From Ustulina deusta (taxonomy: Eukaryota > Ascomycota > Sordariomycetes > Xylariales > Xylariaceae): a stretch of DNA of 64,000 nt. Under the pieces are notes generated by a model. That model saw nothing but the letters and a program-made list of their open reading frames with translations, had not been told where the DNA came from and made no database searches. The translations under genes and the position numbers were made by a program. The stretch lies in assembly GCA_023159155.1 (NCBI GenBank), contig JAJNNX010000002.1, forward strand, positions 868,001-932,000, in the 5' to 3' direction. Position 1 is the stretch's first letter. The number at the start of each line of letters is the position of its first letter. Of the stretch, positions 9,877 through 21,485 are shown one piece after another.

Positions 9877-12800
9877 CTACCTTGGCTTCAACGTTTCCCA
9901 ACCGTTCATCTCGCCACCAATATCGGCACCGAGGAGGTCTACGGTTGGTTTCTTGGTCGCGAGTGGAACCGGTTTCCTTGGCTGCGCTATCACTGGTCGA
10001 AATGCCTGCGGTTGCTGCTGGTGTGACCTTATGGGAAGAACTGGTTTTCGTTCGTCCAGACCTAGGCCAGGCAAACTCACGCCACTTGAAGACATCAACG
10101 AATTTGGATGAGTAGAAGCCCTAGTTGGCCCAGGCATCGCCGAGACGGGTTGAGCAGACTTCATTTTCTGCATTCCTCCTGTCAGTGCCCCGGTTCCGTT
10201 GGCTTCAAGCTGCGACGTCAAGTCAGAAATGTTGCTTGTCTTTCGACGAGGCAACTGTGGTTTTGATGTCCGAACTTCGAGCGAGTCGGATTTACCAGAC
10301 TCAGACAACGACGGGCTCATAGGCGATGTCGATGTTAGATGAGCAGGCTTCCTAGCGATAGGAGGCGGTGTTTTAGAAGATTTGGTGGACATTTGTGAGG
10401 ATGATGATATCGTTCTGGGATGTGCCAAGGATAAGCTGGTTCCTGATGCTTGTGGGATGGCTAGAGGCATCGAGGTTGCAGAAATATTTGATGGTTGAAT
10501 TGTAGACGCATTAGTCTGCCTCCTAGGAAGCGGCGGAGGTGGAGCATCGTTCCTTTGGATTATTCCACTAACTGGCTCATCAAGCAGACTAGTTCTACCT
10601 GTCCTAGAGGGTATAGCTGTGGGATCGAGCGTGGAAGGGAGCTTTCTAGGCATGGGGCTAGGAGCAGACGGAGATAAGAGTGTGGAGTGGTTGATGTGCT
10701 CATATGGAGAGCTGGATATACTGGATGAGAATGATGACAGCCTCGAGTTGGCTCGGGGTATCGCAACCCAGTCAGGTTCCTCTGTAGCACTGAATGGATT
10801 TAATGGACGGTTGGGGTTCAGGATGACGGAGGAATAGTCACTACCACTGTTTATCGACTTTGGTGGGGCGACTGTAGACTTGGCCATTTTCCCATTTTCA
10901 AGCCACCACCTCTGTTGATCCGAGCTGGCTGGGGGGAGCCCTGGTTCGATCGGATCATACCCAATGAGATCTTCATCATCTTCTGAGTCCTCACCGTCTA
11001 TCATCGCTGCCGTGTGCCCTACTTCAGCCTTGCGGTGCTCGTATAGCTGACGACTTATACGTTGGCGGAGAGCTTCGTTCACGATATTTACGGTGCATTG
11101 GAATGTCGCAAATACAGGACGGTGATCGGAGAAATGCAGAGGTGCGGAATTATACGACATTTGCCTGATATTTATGCCCTTGCGTAAAATACGATCTGTC
11201 CAGGCAGGAATGCGTGCCTTTTCACTAGGGAATATGAGCAGAAGTCAGAGTTTCTTGCGAAGAGAACTCACGAGGTATCATATCGCTCCGTACCAACATC
11301 AAACTTATAAGTGGGCATAAAAGTAATCCTGGCTTCGGAATAGTATTGGAAGGACAGTCCAGCGACCATTTGGAGGTTTAGCTATGAAATGTAAGCCTTA
11401 GAACTTAAAAATGCAAGTATGCTGACGTACCTGGTCATTCTCGTAGAGCTTCTCTAAATCCCGCTGTTTAACGAGGTCCATTGCTTTCTCATGAGATAAA
11501 CCAATGCGATAGTTGAAATCACCCATCCATATGACCGTATCTGACAAAAGATTAGTGAAAATCGACTTCAAGCAGAATTTGACATACCGTGATCGTCAAT
11601 GCCTCTGTTTCTCTGAAATCGTAACCCGTTATGTATAGTAGCATAGTCTCTATTCCTTTCGTCGTAGTTGGCAAATCCAGCAGCCAGATGAGCTGTTACG
11701 AAGCACAGTTGAGTGCTTGCATACTCCATCCTGATGGCCACAGCGCCCTTGTTTCCAGCAATGCCAGACAAGCCGGTTTTCTTGACGCTGCCCTCGACAT
11801 TCTTAAGTTTAGGAAGTACCGAGGCCTTAACGAAGATGCACAGAGCAGCTCCGACTAATTGCCCACTTCGCAATAGAACATATCTCTCCCGCCCCGTTTT
11901 CTTAACACGAGAATTCAACGTTCTTTTGATTGCCTTTTCCCATTGCTGCTTTCTTGTTGGGTCACTATTCATGATCTGTTGAGCACTTAACTCAACAATC
12001 TCTTGGAACCCCACAGCAAATATCTCTGGCTCTGTCGTACCAAGTTCACGTGGCCAAAGCCAAGGTGATAGGTCTTCGTCAATTCCATTGGTGCGTCCAT
12101 TAAGGTTAAAGGTCCCGACCCATCTGCTAGGCATCAGTCTTTGTATATTCTAAAGCGTTGTCACGACCGTCCTTAACTTACAGAGTAATGGGCTTTGTCG
12201 AGGAAAACTCGGAGTTACGCTTGCCAAGCTCCATGGAAACGAAGTCACTGATAGGATCGAAGAGATGGACAGGTGCCTGGCCCACCAACCTCCCCAATAG
12301 CATATCAATTGTGTTTTGTCTGGCCTTATCGGTGAAGTTGTTGATATAGAGCCTCGTCGCACTTTTGCGCGCGTCCGCGAAAGCACCGGCCAACGACATC
12401 TTTCCATGTCTTGTAAAGGACGATTTTAAAGCACCTGTTCCTGCGTATATCCTCGAAAGAGCGTCGCCATTGTCAGCCCAAAGCGTGGAGTGCCTCATCC
12501 AGAAATCGGAAGCGGCATATTTGGCCCGATGACTAAGGAATGCTTCTACAGCCATTTGCGATATGAGCGTTTGGATTAGATTTGTCCTGTCTAAGCAGTC
12601 TAAACAATTCGTCCGAAAGACCCCCTCTTGCTGCAGGACAACCACTATTCGTACGTCATTCTTCGATTCGTTTGCGAATTCTACCATATCGTCTGTTTGT
12701 TCCGCTAGATAATATGCGAACCCATCGGCAGAATTCTCAATATACCGACGGATCTCCCTCGCTGCTTCGTATCCAACAACTTTAGTCTCTGCATGAAAAT

Positions 12801-14212
12801 CATAATCTGTCTCCCGTAACAATGCGTGGTCGGAAGAATTCGACTGGTCAGGACGACTAAGAGGGCAATGATCTATACCATAGTGGAACAGTTGGGTGAG
12901 CTCAGCCTCGCCGGGTTTCGCTGCGCTTAGCAAATTGACCACGTGGACAGCGCCGTATGCTTTTTCAAGATCCTCAAAATGTTTATTAAACGCCGGTTGT
13001 GTTCCATCCGCAGAGCGTGTTACGGTGATCTTTTGCTGTCCAGGGATAAGCCCAGCGCTCTGTTCCCAGAACACTGGCACTGAACCGCGAACCTGGGCAT
13101 AGGAGAAAAGGACACCGGGTGGGCTCCAATATATAGTTTCAGTCTCAACAAAATTTGCGACGTGACCGTCATCATCAATTCCACGACTGTTGAAACGAGT
13201 GCCCGCTCTCCTGCACGACAGGCGCGAGATGACAGTAAGGTAAGAAGGAAGGCCGGAGTTGGAGTCACGTAATGGCGCGGCAGCCTGGGGAATCGTCATG
13301 GTTAAACAGAATCCTCGGATAGCAGAAGTCAAAATCCTTGACGCATCGAGGGCCTCGCGTTCGTGTGCTACGAGTCGGGATCGGAATTGGACCAGTGAAT
13401 TGATCATGAACGAGTTCCATAGGAAAGCATCGTCGAAATTATCAATGTCAAAAGTGTCTGAATCTACAGGCCTGAGAGGGTGTAAGCCGGGGCCTGGAGT
13501 GGTTGTAGGGATGTGCGAAAATTCGACGTGTCCCGGACATCAAGAACTTGGTGGGCGTGCAAACTGACCTATCTTGCAATCTATTCGTAAGGTCGAAGTC
13601 TGTGCTATAATAAAAGCTCCCATTGCTTAGTAACTTTTGTAGTTCGTAGTACGGGTACTCTATCTCGCCTTCCCGCCGACCCAAATTCTGGGCGTACGCC
13701 GAAGAAGAGTCGGAGAGGTCGGTTTCGTATGGGTTGAGCGAAATGACGTTATCGTAATTGGCCGTGTTCAGACAGAAGAACTCAACAGAGACGATCTTCT
13801 CGATGGTTTCGCCGGGTCGCAAGGTTGCCACCCGCGATGCTTGTGTGATTACGCACAGGAACACATCTTGATTGATCGATATGAGACCCAATGTTCCATA
13901 TATAGGACGGGGAATAAGGGGCCGAAAGTCCCTCAGCAGATTTCGCGACACAGGTGAAAACTCGACCATGCATTTCGAAGCGGGAGACTCGCTACCGCTA
14001 CGGGGCCGCGACGGAACCACCGAGGCAAGCGAGCCATCCGCAACGGCCTCGCTGGTAGTGGACGAATGTCGGAAGACGAGGGCATGCGAATTTGTGACTA
14101 TGGCAATCGCGCGGTGAGGATAGTCGCGAATCAAGAGCTGGCTGGAGTTATCGGTTCCTGGCGGAGGAGCAGGGACACTTCGAGTGGCTGACGGGTACTG
14201 ATACTGATCCAT
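9877..14212 (-). CDS. synaptojanin-like phosphoinositide phosphatase (Sac1 + inositol polyphosphate 5-phosphatase)
   Basis: Inp51/52/53-type enzyme that removes phosphates from PI(4,5)P2 and other phosphoinositides at the plasma membrane and endosomes, controlling endocytosis and actin. Six exons: 14212-13569, 13471-12182, 12126-11588, 11540-11431, 11381-11272 and 11224-9877 (1346 aa, all junctions in frame). The N-terminal Sac1 domain has the intact catalytic motif RTNCLDCLDRTN with Cys504 and the Arg of CX5R, so it should be active, unlike the dead Sac1 of yeast Inp51. The 5-phosphatase domain (about residues 645-965) has WVGTFNLNG, VGFQEIVELS, the catalytic WMGDFNYR, PAWTDRIL and SDHRPVFA. 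The C-terminal 350 residues are Pro/Ser-rich with PPPLPRR-like and PPPIARKP motifs, probable SH3-binding sites. The acceptor before exon 3 is a tandem TAGCAG, giving one optional codon. Confidence 0.94.
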
Positions 14213-15440
14213 GCCGGAATAGCAGGATAGCAGTAGTACATTGAGGCGTATTCAGACAGAAGCGCATGCTACGAGGGAGGTCGGCAGTGGAGTTGGTTGG
14301 GCGACGGAAGAGCTGCGAGACACCAAGAAAAGCAGATGTAATGCAGAGGTAATGGTAAATGTCAATCTGTCTTGTGCTTTCTTGTCCTACCTACATGTAC
14401 CTTACAGTACCGTAATGGCAGTGTAGGTACCCAGTGACGTACGTCCAGGGGGTTTTGGTGGGTTGTTTGCCTATTACAGTAGGTGGCTGTCAGCCCTATG
14501 AATTCAATTGGGGAAAAAAAGCCGAGTTGAACATCGGAAATACTGGCGCCCGACCAGCGGATTTGAGGCTGAAAGCGGCGGCCTATGTTTAGTACCTATT
14601 GTATGCACCTTGGAGGTGACCTAGCTTGTTCATCTAAGCAGCATTGCAGGCGACCAGATCACAGTTAGAACTTAGACGAGGCAGAGAAAAAAAAAATGTC
14701 ACTAGAGGGCAACGCAACCTTCACTTTCCGCGACCGAATTGCGCACTCACTACTCCTCTGAATCTGCGTCTATGCTCTGAAGTTTTTCGTTTTTATTGCT
14801 GGGCGTGGCCAAAGCCGTATCATCTGAAGGGATGAATGCGTCACACACCCATGACATCGTATACTTGTTCTGTCCAAGTCTAGTTATGCTCGACTGGAGC
14901 CTGAGGCTCTACCTCGCATAACTCTGAACTGTAGCATAGCCAGCTGGAATTGCCACCTAGGCGAGATCCGTGTCCCAGGTTCTCGAGGGCCATTGCAAAA
15001 AACCACGTCTGTCGTTGCTAACCGGCTGCGTGTGGTGACCAAGCAAAGGAAAGTGCAAATATCTCAACATCATCAGACACAAGGAAAGAAACAATAAAGG
15101 AAAAAATGTCCACATGACCTCAACTACGCAATCCTATCCTTGCCCAGTACACATCAAGGGTATCTGAACCAGAGCCCGAGGCGTACATATGTTGAGTTAG
15201 GTAGATAGGCATACTATAAGCGCAGCCTCTACCGACAAAATCGTTGACGAGGGAAAAGCGACAGGGGAAATCATAGCTCGCATTTTCCAGCCCTGCCATC
15301 AAACCAACTCCCGACCGTTCCTCCCGACCAAATGCCGCGAATCCTTCGCCAGCTGGGTATCGACGAAACTCAAGCCACCTTATGAGGCCCTTGGAGCATG
15401 CAATTACAGCTGAGATAAGGATGTATCAAAGGAGAGCCAT
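14213..15440. other. intergenic region, phosphatase promoter and 14-3-3 3' UTR
   Basis: No gene is supported. Scattered CCTA/TAGG motifs occur at about 14388-14430. The segment 15060-15440 is probably 14-3-3 3' UTR. Confidence 0.6.
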
Positions 15441-16668
15441 CTAGGACTCGGGGGCAGGAGCGGCCTCCTCCTTGGGCTTCTCAGCTTCCTCGGCAGGCTT
15501 GTCTTCCTTTGGTGCCTCCTGGGCGGGGGCGGCCTCGCCCTCGGTGCTGTCCGATGAAGTCCACAAGGTCAGGTTGTCTCGCAGCAGCTGCATGATGAGT
15601 GTGCTGTCGCGGTATGACTCCTCAGACAGTGAATCAAGCTCGGCAATAGCGTCATCGAAGGCCTGCTTGGCAAGGTGGCAAGCCCGGTCGGGTGAGTTGA
15701 GAATCTCGTAGTAGAAGACGGAAAAGTTGAGCGCTAGACCAAGGCGGATAGGATGTGTTGGGGTGAGCTCGGTCTGAGCAACATCGGTTGCGCTCTAAAG
15801 ATAATTGTTAATATGGAGGTAATATCGTCGCAGGAATACATCTACGAGGGACTTACCTTGTATGCCTCGTGGGCAGCGGTAGCGGCAACCTTGCGCTTCT
15901 CCCCAGATGCAAACTCCGCGAGGTAACGGTGGTAGTCACCCTTCCTATATAGGGGACGCCATAGTTAGCAATGGTTTCTGGCTGTTAACCGGCAGTAACA
16001 TCGATGTGGGGGGGCACAAACATCTTGTGATAGAAGACCTTGGATTCGCCAGAGGCAGCATTGGGGATTAGGCTCTCGTCCAAAACATCCAGAACATCTT
16101 GACAGACTTTCTCGAGCTCAGTCTCGATTTTGTTTCGGTATTCGCGGATAGTAGCGACGTGCTTATCAGATCCCTTCGATTCCTCCTTCTGCTCAATCGA
16201 AGAGATGATGCGCCACGAGGCACGGCGGGTACCAACAACATTCTTGTAGGCGACGGACAGGAGGTTGCGCTCATCGACGCTGAGCTCGCCACCTAGCTTA
16301 GCGACCTCTTTCATGTAGGTTACCATCTCATCGTAGCGCTCGGCCTGCTCGCAAAGGCGAGCGAGGAAAGTCTTGCTGTTGAAGTATAGCAGTTAGAATA
16401 AAGAGACCTTAGTGAGAAGGCTGAATCGGGGTGAGAAGCGGCTGGATCGCGGCGGGCGCCTTGGAGATGGGCACATACCTCTCACGCTACACAACAAAAA
16501 CCGATGTTAGTACAGTTCCAAGTGATTGATTGCAAAATATTATGTCTACTCTGGGATGTACGATCACATGCATAAAGGCGTCGAGTAGAAAGCCAAGCAG
16601 AAACCAAAGGCGGTTGAAAACAGCGAGTAGGCTTAATAGAAAGGGGGGTTACCTACCTCAGTGGTCAT
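15441..16668 (-). CDS. 14-3-3 family protein
   Basis: Phosphoserine/threonine-binding adaptor that dimerises and regulates many signalling proteins. Five exons: 16668-16657 (12 nt, MTTE), 16486-16479 (8 nt), 16375-16022, 15944-15857 and 15794-15441. They total 816 nt (271 aa) and all junctions are in frame. The 8-nt microexon supplies Arg, Glu and two bases of a Ser codon, giving [21 protein letters not shown] at the N-terminus. Family signatures are [20 protein letters not shown] and [11 protein letters not shown] (the latter spans a junction). In the last exon, [20 protein letters not shown] and [10 protein letters not shown] are visible. The tail after the core is rich in Glu, Ala, Lys and Pro, as in fungal orthologues. 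The donor after exon 3 (GTTTGT) is off consensus. Filamentous fungi usually have two paralogues and only one is here. Confidence 0.95.
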
Positions 16669-18902
16669 ATTGGGTGAATCTGAGAAAACAATGATGGTTT
16701 TGGATGATGAAGGGCGGCAGAGACAGGGATAGGGTAAGGCGATTGCGGGTTTGTGTGGTTGCTGGTGGTGGTGTTGATTGGGAGAAACAAGAGATATGAG
16801 AAGTACAGGAGTGGTTGTTTACAAGGAATCAGGTTGACTATGAACATTCAAAATGGACGAGGTTTGGGTGCGGGAGGAGAAAGTAGGTCGGTCCCCAAAC
16901 CAGACCCGCCCGCCGACAGAGCCCACTGCTGTGCTTGGCTCGTGCGTCAGAGACTACCCAGGTGGGCAGCGTGGGTAAGAGGTACGTATCTTTTCTTCTA
17001 TCGAGTTTCAGCACCTTCCAGCACTACATATGTCGGCAGGGCGATACTGGTGACAGCACAAAGGCATCATTGGTCACTTGACGACCAAAACCAGTCGGGA
17101 GAGCAGAGGGACAAAGGTACCCACGGGTGTACACAGATACTCATGCGAGAGTAGGTACCATGCAGCAGGCACCCAGTCTCACGGCCGGTCATGGTAGGTA
17201 CAGGTATGCGGTCCTATACCTCTGCAAACAGTGGCATGTACCTTAACTACTTAGTACCTACCTAGGTATGTGGTCTACCTAGGCAATACATGCCCAAAGG
17301 CAGCCGGCTAGTCTTGCTCACACCACTGCCCACTGCCTCACTACACTCCTTTGAAAAGGCAAACCAGGCAGGCTCTTATCCAGAGTTGGGCTCCAAAAGA
17401 TTGCCCCTCATTTCTCAACCCACGCCAAGTGGGCTAGTCCCTCATCTCAATTCCCAAGCAGAGCAAGGCTAGGCTTCTGGCCATCTCATTGAACAGCACA
17501 TTCGAACCGAGATGGGGCAGCTCAGAAAACAAAGTAAAAAAAAAACATAAACAGATAGACAAATCAAATCTCTCGTTTTTCGATGGGCATGACGGATCCA
17601 AGCATCTACGCATTCGCATTCTCCTTACACCCGGAGCATTCTGTGGTTTTGAGGACCATCCAGCAAGTAGTCTGGGTAGCGCTTGTATCCCTACTTCTCA
17701 ATCTCTCTATCTCTGGGTGTGTGTGCGAGCGCGCGTACGTGTGTATGTGTTTGTGTATCCTATTAATTGCATCGAAAAGGCGGTGCTGAGTCTGAACTGA
17801 GGCACTGCTATTCGGCAGAGACCGTTTCCCCCCCTTCTTTCTGTTCTCTGGGCTTCTACCACTAATTCGTTCGTGGCTCTATCTCCACTATCATCCGTTC
17901 AAAAGCGGGCCCCTGTTTTGTTCCGAACGGTCTAGTGGTCTGGGTCTCTCAATACAATGTAGTGTTAAGTAGGTGGCGTAAATATTTTGGGATTCACAAA
18001 GGACTCGAGTCCAGTACGCACTAGATAGTTACATATTGGGATCCAGGTTCGGCTATGAGCAACGTTCAACTCCACGAGGAAATACGTAAGTGCGAGGGTG
18101 CGACCTGGCTACTTGAAGTAGGTAGATAGTCATCAGCAAATCGGCCAGCATTACACCGACTTCTCACGTCCAGCATGGCAGTGCTCTTCTCATTGAGTCA
18201 TACCTATTATAAGGAAGGGTAGTGTTACCTAGAATACCATTCGTTACTAGGAGGCTGTCGAGTAGGGTCGTGCCCCACCGTTTATATTATTCTCAGGGTC
18301 TCATCACGAGGTCCAGACCTTGGCTGGTCATGCCCTACCTACTTCTGTCACGCCAACGACGAGGGCCATGCTGGCAGCCTCCCTGTCTGGTAACGAACTC
18401 CTCTCTTGGGACAATAAGTGTCACGCAGACACTCCCCAATATTTTTGGTATCTCCAATAATGGCCCGCTTCTTTTTTGGGAGCAGTGTTGGTTCTTGGCA
18501 ATACGCTTATCGCCAGATAAGTCAGAGTCAAGAACTTGAATGCGTACTACCGACATGATACTTTGGTCTCTGATGGCAGAAGACACGATGCAACAGCCAG
18601 TAGGCGCGATGGGTTGTGCCAATAGTTGATTCGGCTATTACTTTTCCTGTGGTAACAATATCTTCAAACTATCAATGTAACTCAATCTGACCAAATCATC
18701 ATTCCAGACTAATGGCCCCCGACCATTTTTGGCCCCCAACCATTTTTGGCCCCAGTCCTTTTTGGCCCCCAATTATCTTTTGAAGCCGAAGAATCCTACA
18801 CGTCCCACGTGCTTTCTTCCAAGAACGCCGAGCTCTTCCGAGAACCAGACAGAGCTCATGTAGACCCGTATGTGATTACATTATCTAGGTAAGTATAGAA
18901 CT
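16669..18902. other. intergenic region, 14-3-3 promoter and lipase 3' side
   Basis: 2.2 kb with no gene that I can support. It contains TAGG/CCTA motifs at 17230-17290, a GT-rich run at about 17710-17760 and the GGCCCCC tandem repeat at 18714-18780. Open frames here are short and of simple composition. Confidence 0.6.
18714..18780. repeat. four-copy 17-bp tandem repeat
   Basis: Four head-to-tail units of about 17 bp with consensus GGCCCCCAACCATTTTT. Unit lengths are 17, 17, 16 and 17 with a few substitutions. It ends about 120 bp before the lipase stop codon on the 3' side of that gene. It alternates C-rich and T-rich halves. The function is unknown. Confidence 0.9.
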
Positions 18903-20147
18903 TCATAGCTCGTTATTCGTCGTTATGAGAGGGTGTCTGTCCCTATCCCAGTCGATTGGATCTCCGCCAGGAATACAGAGGCCGAGCCTCCAAAAGTAAT
19001 CGCGATGAGCAAAAAGCAACTCCCAGAGTTTAAAGCGCACAGGTAAATGCCATATCCCACCTGACAGAGCATCTACATCATCAGACGGGAGCTCCTCGTT
19101 CACTGGCTTTCCAACCTGGTCGCTCTCCTCTCCATCTGAGCCAGCGATACAATTTAGATCATCGTCTCCAACACATGGTCGGATATCCGACGGCGTAGGG
19201 GAAAGCTCGGGTCTGGAGATAAAGAATTCACCAGCATGAGACCTGTATCCCCATTCGGAAAGGGGAAGCAACGGGACCGGGTCATCAACGTGAGTAATCC
19301 GTCGGTATTCACGCTGTTCGGGGCCGTTGCTCTCATCATTGAGGCGAAAGGCCGTGTCGAGATACTTGACGAACCCTACATTCCCCACCCGCGGTTCACC
19401 AAACGTTGTCATGATTATATTCTCCCATTCAAGGATGACTTTCATCTCCAAGGCTGCGAGCGCACCCACAGCACCACCGAGACTGTGGCCGACCACGTGA
19501 ATAGGATAATTGGGATACCGCTCATGAAGACGCTTCAATTCTGGCAAAACAGTCTGTCTAGCGATCTGCCACGACAATAGAAATCCCATATGCACGGTAC
19601 AATTAGCGCATACATGCTCTGGTTTTCTTGATGGGAGTCCGTACCCATCGTCATCGGGCGGGTAAGGTACGTATTTCTGCGGAACCGTGCTTAGATCGAT
19701 CACGGCATTCGTTATGCTGTACGTTCCTCGAAACGCAACGATGATGGCACCGTTAACCGTTTTGTTGAACGTCTCTGTCTCTTGGGGCACAGAATGCAAT
19801 TTGGCTGGAGATGGCGACGTCTCATGGTCGATGGCAACATAGCCACAGCTATCGCCAAGCAACACGCCGGTGTTCCAAGTCGTCACGAGCTCGAGCGACG
19901 GAAAGTCCTTACACCGCGAAATGCACGAGAAAGGCTGGCGGATCCCCGTCGTCCCCACACAGTAGGCTATGTCGACGAGACGAGAGAGGCGCTCCAAGGA
20001 CGCGAAGAGATTGATGGAGATGCCGCCTGAGGCATTAGTCTTCTCGTCTTGTAAAGATCGATGTTGTTCGAGGATAGGCGATGCGAGGATGGAAATGGCA
20101 GTGCCGATGGCGAATAGGTGTAGCAGATGAATTACGATGAATAACAT
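18903..20147 (-). CDS. class 3 (triacylglycerol-type) lipase, secreted
   Basis: Alpha/beta-hydrolase lipase expected to hydrolyse acylglycerol esters outside the cell. The frame is intronless. Open sequence continues upstream to 20204 without an ATG, so the first ATG (20147) is used, giving 414 aa. It starts with a hydrophobic signal peptide (MLFIVIHLLHLFAIGTAISI). The nucleophile is Ser222 in VVGHSLGGA. By comparison with Thermomyces-type lipases the other triad members are Asp289 in THVDDPVPLLP and His381 in AHRDYFWRLGLC. FRGTYS fits the oxyanion loop. There is an acidic, low-complexity insert of about 50 residues between Asp and His. It is followed downstream on the same strand by two small secreted-protein genes. 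Confidence 0.9.
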   Translation of the reverse strand: MLFIVIHLLHLFAIGTAISILASPILEQHRSLQDEKTNASGGISINLFASLERLSRLVDIAYCVGTTGIRQPFSCISRCKDFPSLELVTTWNTGVLLGDSCGYVAIDHETSPSPAKLHSVPQETETFNKTVNGAIIVAFRGTYSITNAVIDLSTVPQKYVPYPPDDDGYGLPSRKPEHVCANCTVHMGFLLSWQIARQTVLPELKRLHERYPNYPIHVVGHSLGGAVGALAALEMKVILEWENIIMTTFGEPRVGNVGFVKYLDTAFRLNDESNGPEQREYRRITHVDDPVPLLPLSEWGYRSHAGEFFISRPELSPTPSDIRPCVGDDDLNCIAGSDGEESDQVGKPVNEELPSDDVDALSGGIWHLPVRFKLWELLFAHRDYFWRLGLCIPGGDPIDWDRDRHPLITTNNEL

Positions 20148-20891
20148 CTCAGGAGAGTGATAGTTGCAGGTTTGGGCGTTAAAGGTGATGGTCGTTAGGT
20201 GCAACAGATTGCCACAACGTTCGCGGCGACCATCATGAAATTATATCTCCTTGAATCCTAATCGAAGCTGACGCAGGCACGAATGGGGAAGAAATGAACA
20301 GGCAGTGACTAAATAAACAATTCAATGGTTCTCTCATTTCAAAATATCAAGGAGGTAAGTTTGGTAGGTATAGCTTCTGGTGAAGTCACGACGCGAACGA
20401 CAACTCTTCGCAAGGGGCAGCCAGCTGTCCACTACCCGGGTCGTGTGATCGGGGCAAATAAAGGAAAGCTCCGGTTGAGAAATTGGGGCATGTATGTGCT
20501 CAAGTCCACCTAGTGTCATCAATAGCGTCTATGACAGACTGCTGAAAAGGAAAAACGCGGGGTCGTATAACGCCACAGTCCTAGTTTAGCAACCCTTTTT
20601 CGATCGCTCCCGTCCTATTCAGGTATCTAACCTACCCAATAAGATTTTGTGCAAACATTATACCTCAAGTAGGTTAGGCCAGAACTCGGATAAACAGATC
20701 ATGGCCAAACTTAAACCACCAAAGAGGCCCCTTTAAGCAATCCTTCTTTTGAGTCTATTACAATACATTTTAAGAGTAGACATTATGAGTCCGACTGATA
20801 CCTCTTTGCGAACGAAAACCCGCCCCGAACTTTTGCAAAAAGCCATGTTCCCACAAAAACCTTGAGGACACGCACGACCGCGATGGCTCTT
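20148..20891. other. intergenic region between lipase and secreted-protein gene
   Basis: Holds the lipase promoter and the 3' side of the next minus-strand gene. I see no gene or notable repeat. GAAGTCACGACG at about 20390 is a single copy of the 8-mer seen near ccp1. Confidence 0.55.
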
Positions 20892-21485
20892 TCAACCTCT
20901 CCACGTTGCCCGGTCTCTCCGCGTGGGCGCCTTAGGGGGGACGGGTTGGAAGCTGTCGAAATTGCCTTGAAGAGATGTCTGCTTGCTGTGGCAGATCGTA
21001 CCGGTAGGGGTATCAGTACAGTCGAGCTCGGGTGCGATCAAGCCCGATGCTTCGAATTGGAGGCTACTGTACAATGTGTCAATTGAATGGCTCCGGAAGC
21101 ATCGTCTTGAAGGATGGGCTCACCTTGCGCCGGGGCATGCCCTTTCAGTAATTGTCAGACCGGCAATTCCGGTTGTCTGATAGATGAAGGCTATATTGGC
21201 GTTGCCGCATCCGTATGTGTTCTTACTCGGGCCATTGGGCGTCGAGGTAGAATTGCGTTGACAAGTAGTCTGGATTTTGGTATCGGGATCGCTAAATTGG
21301 AAACAGACGGTGCCCAGGGTGCCGTTGTTCTTGTCTGAATAGGTGGTGAAATTTGTCACCACGAATTCCGCTGGTAGGGTGCAGTTGCTGGCAGCGGCCT
21401 TGAAGTTGTTGGGAACCGTGTAGTGGAGGGCTTTGGATGCCGCTGCCACAGCCATGAGGCTGAACAGAATGGGGAGGGCATGCAT
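20892..21485 (-). CDS. small secreted cysteine-containing protein
   Basis: Two exons, 21485-21124 and 21066-20892, giving 178 aa. The 57-nt intron has donor GTGAGC and a tandem acceptor CAGTAG, so one Ser codon is optional. The N-terminus MHALPILFSLMAVAAASKA is a signal peptide. The mature part has seven Cys and several N-glycosylation sequons (NCT, NFT, NGT, NST) and no membrane segment. I do not recognise a named family. Spacing of aromatic residues and Cys resembles the damaged gene at 22939-23532, which suggests they are paralogues of a fungal apoplastic or effector-like family. It sits next to a secreted lipase. Function is unknown. Confidence 0.7.
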
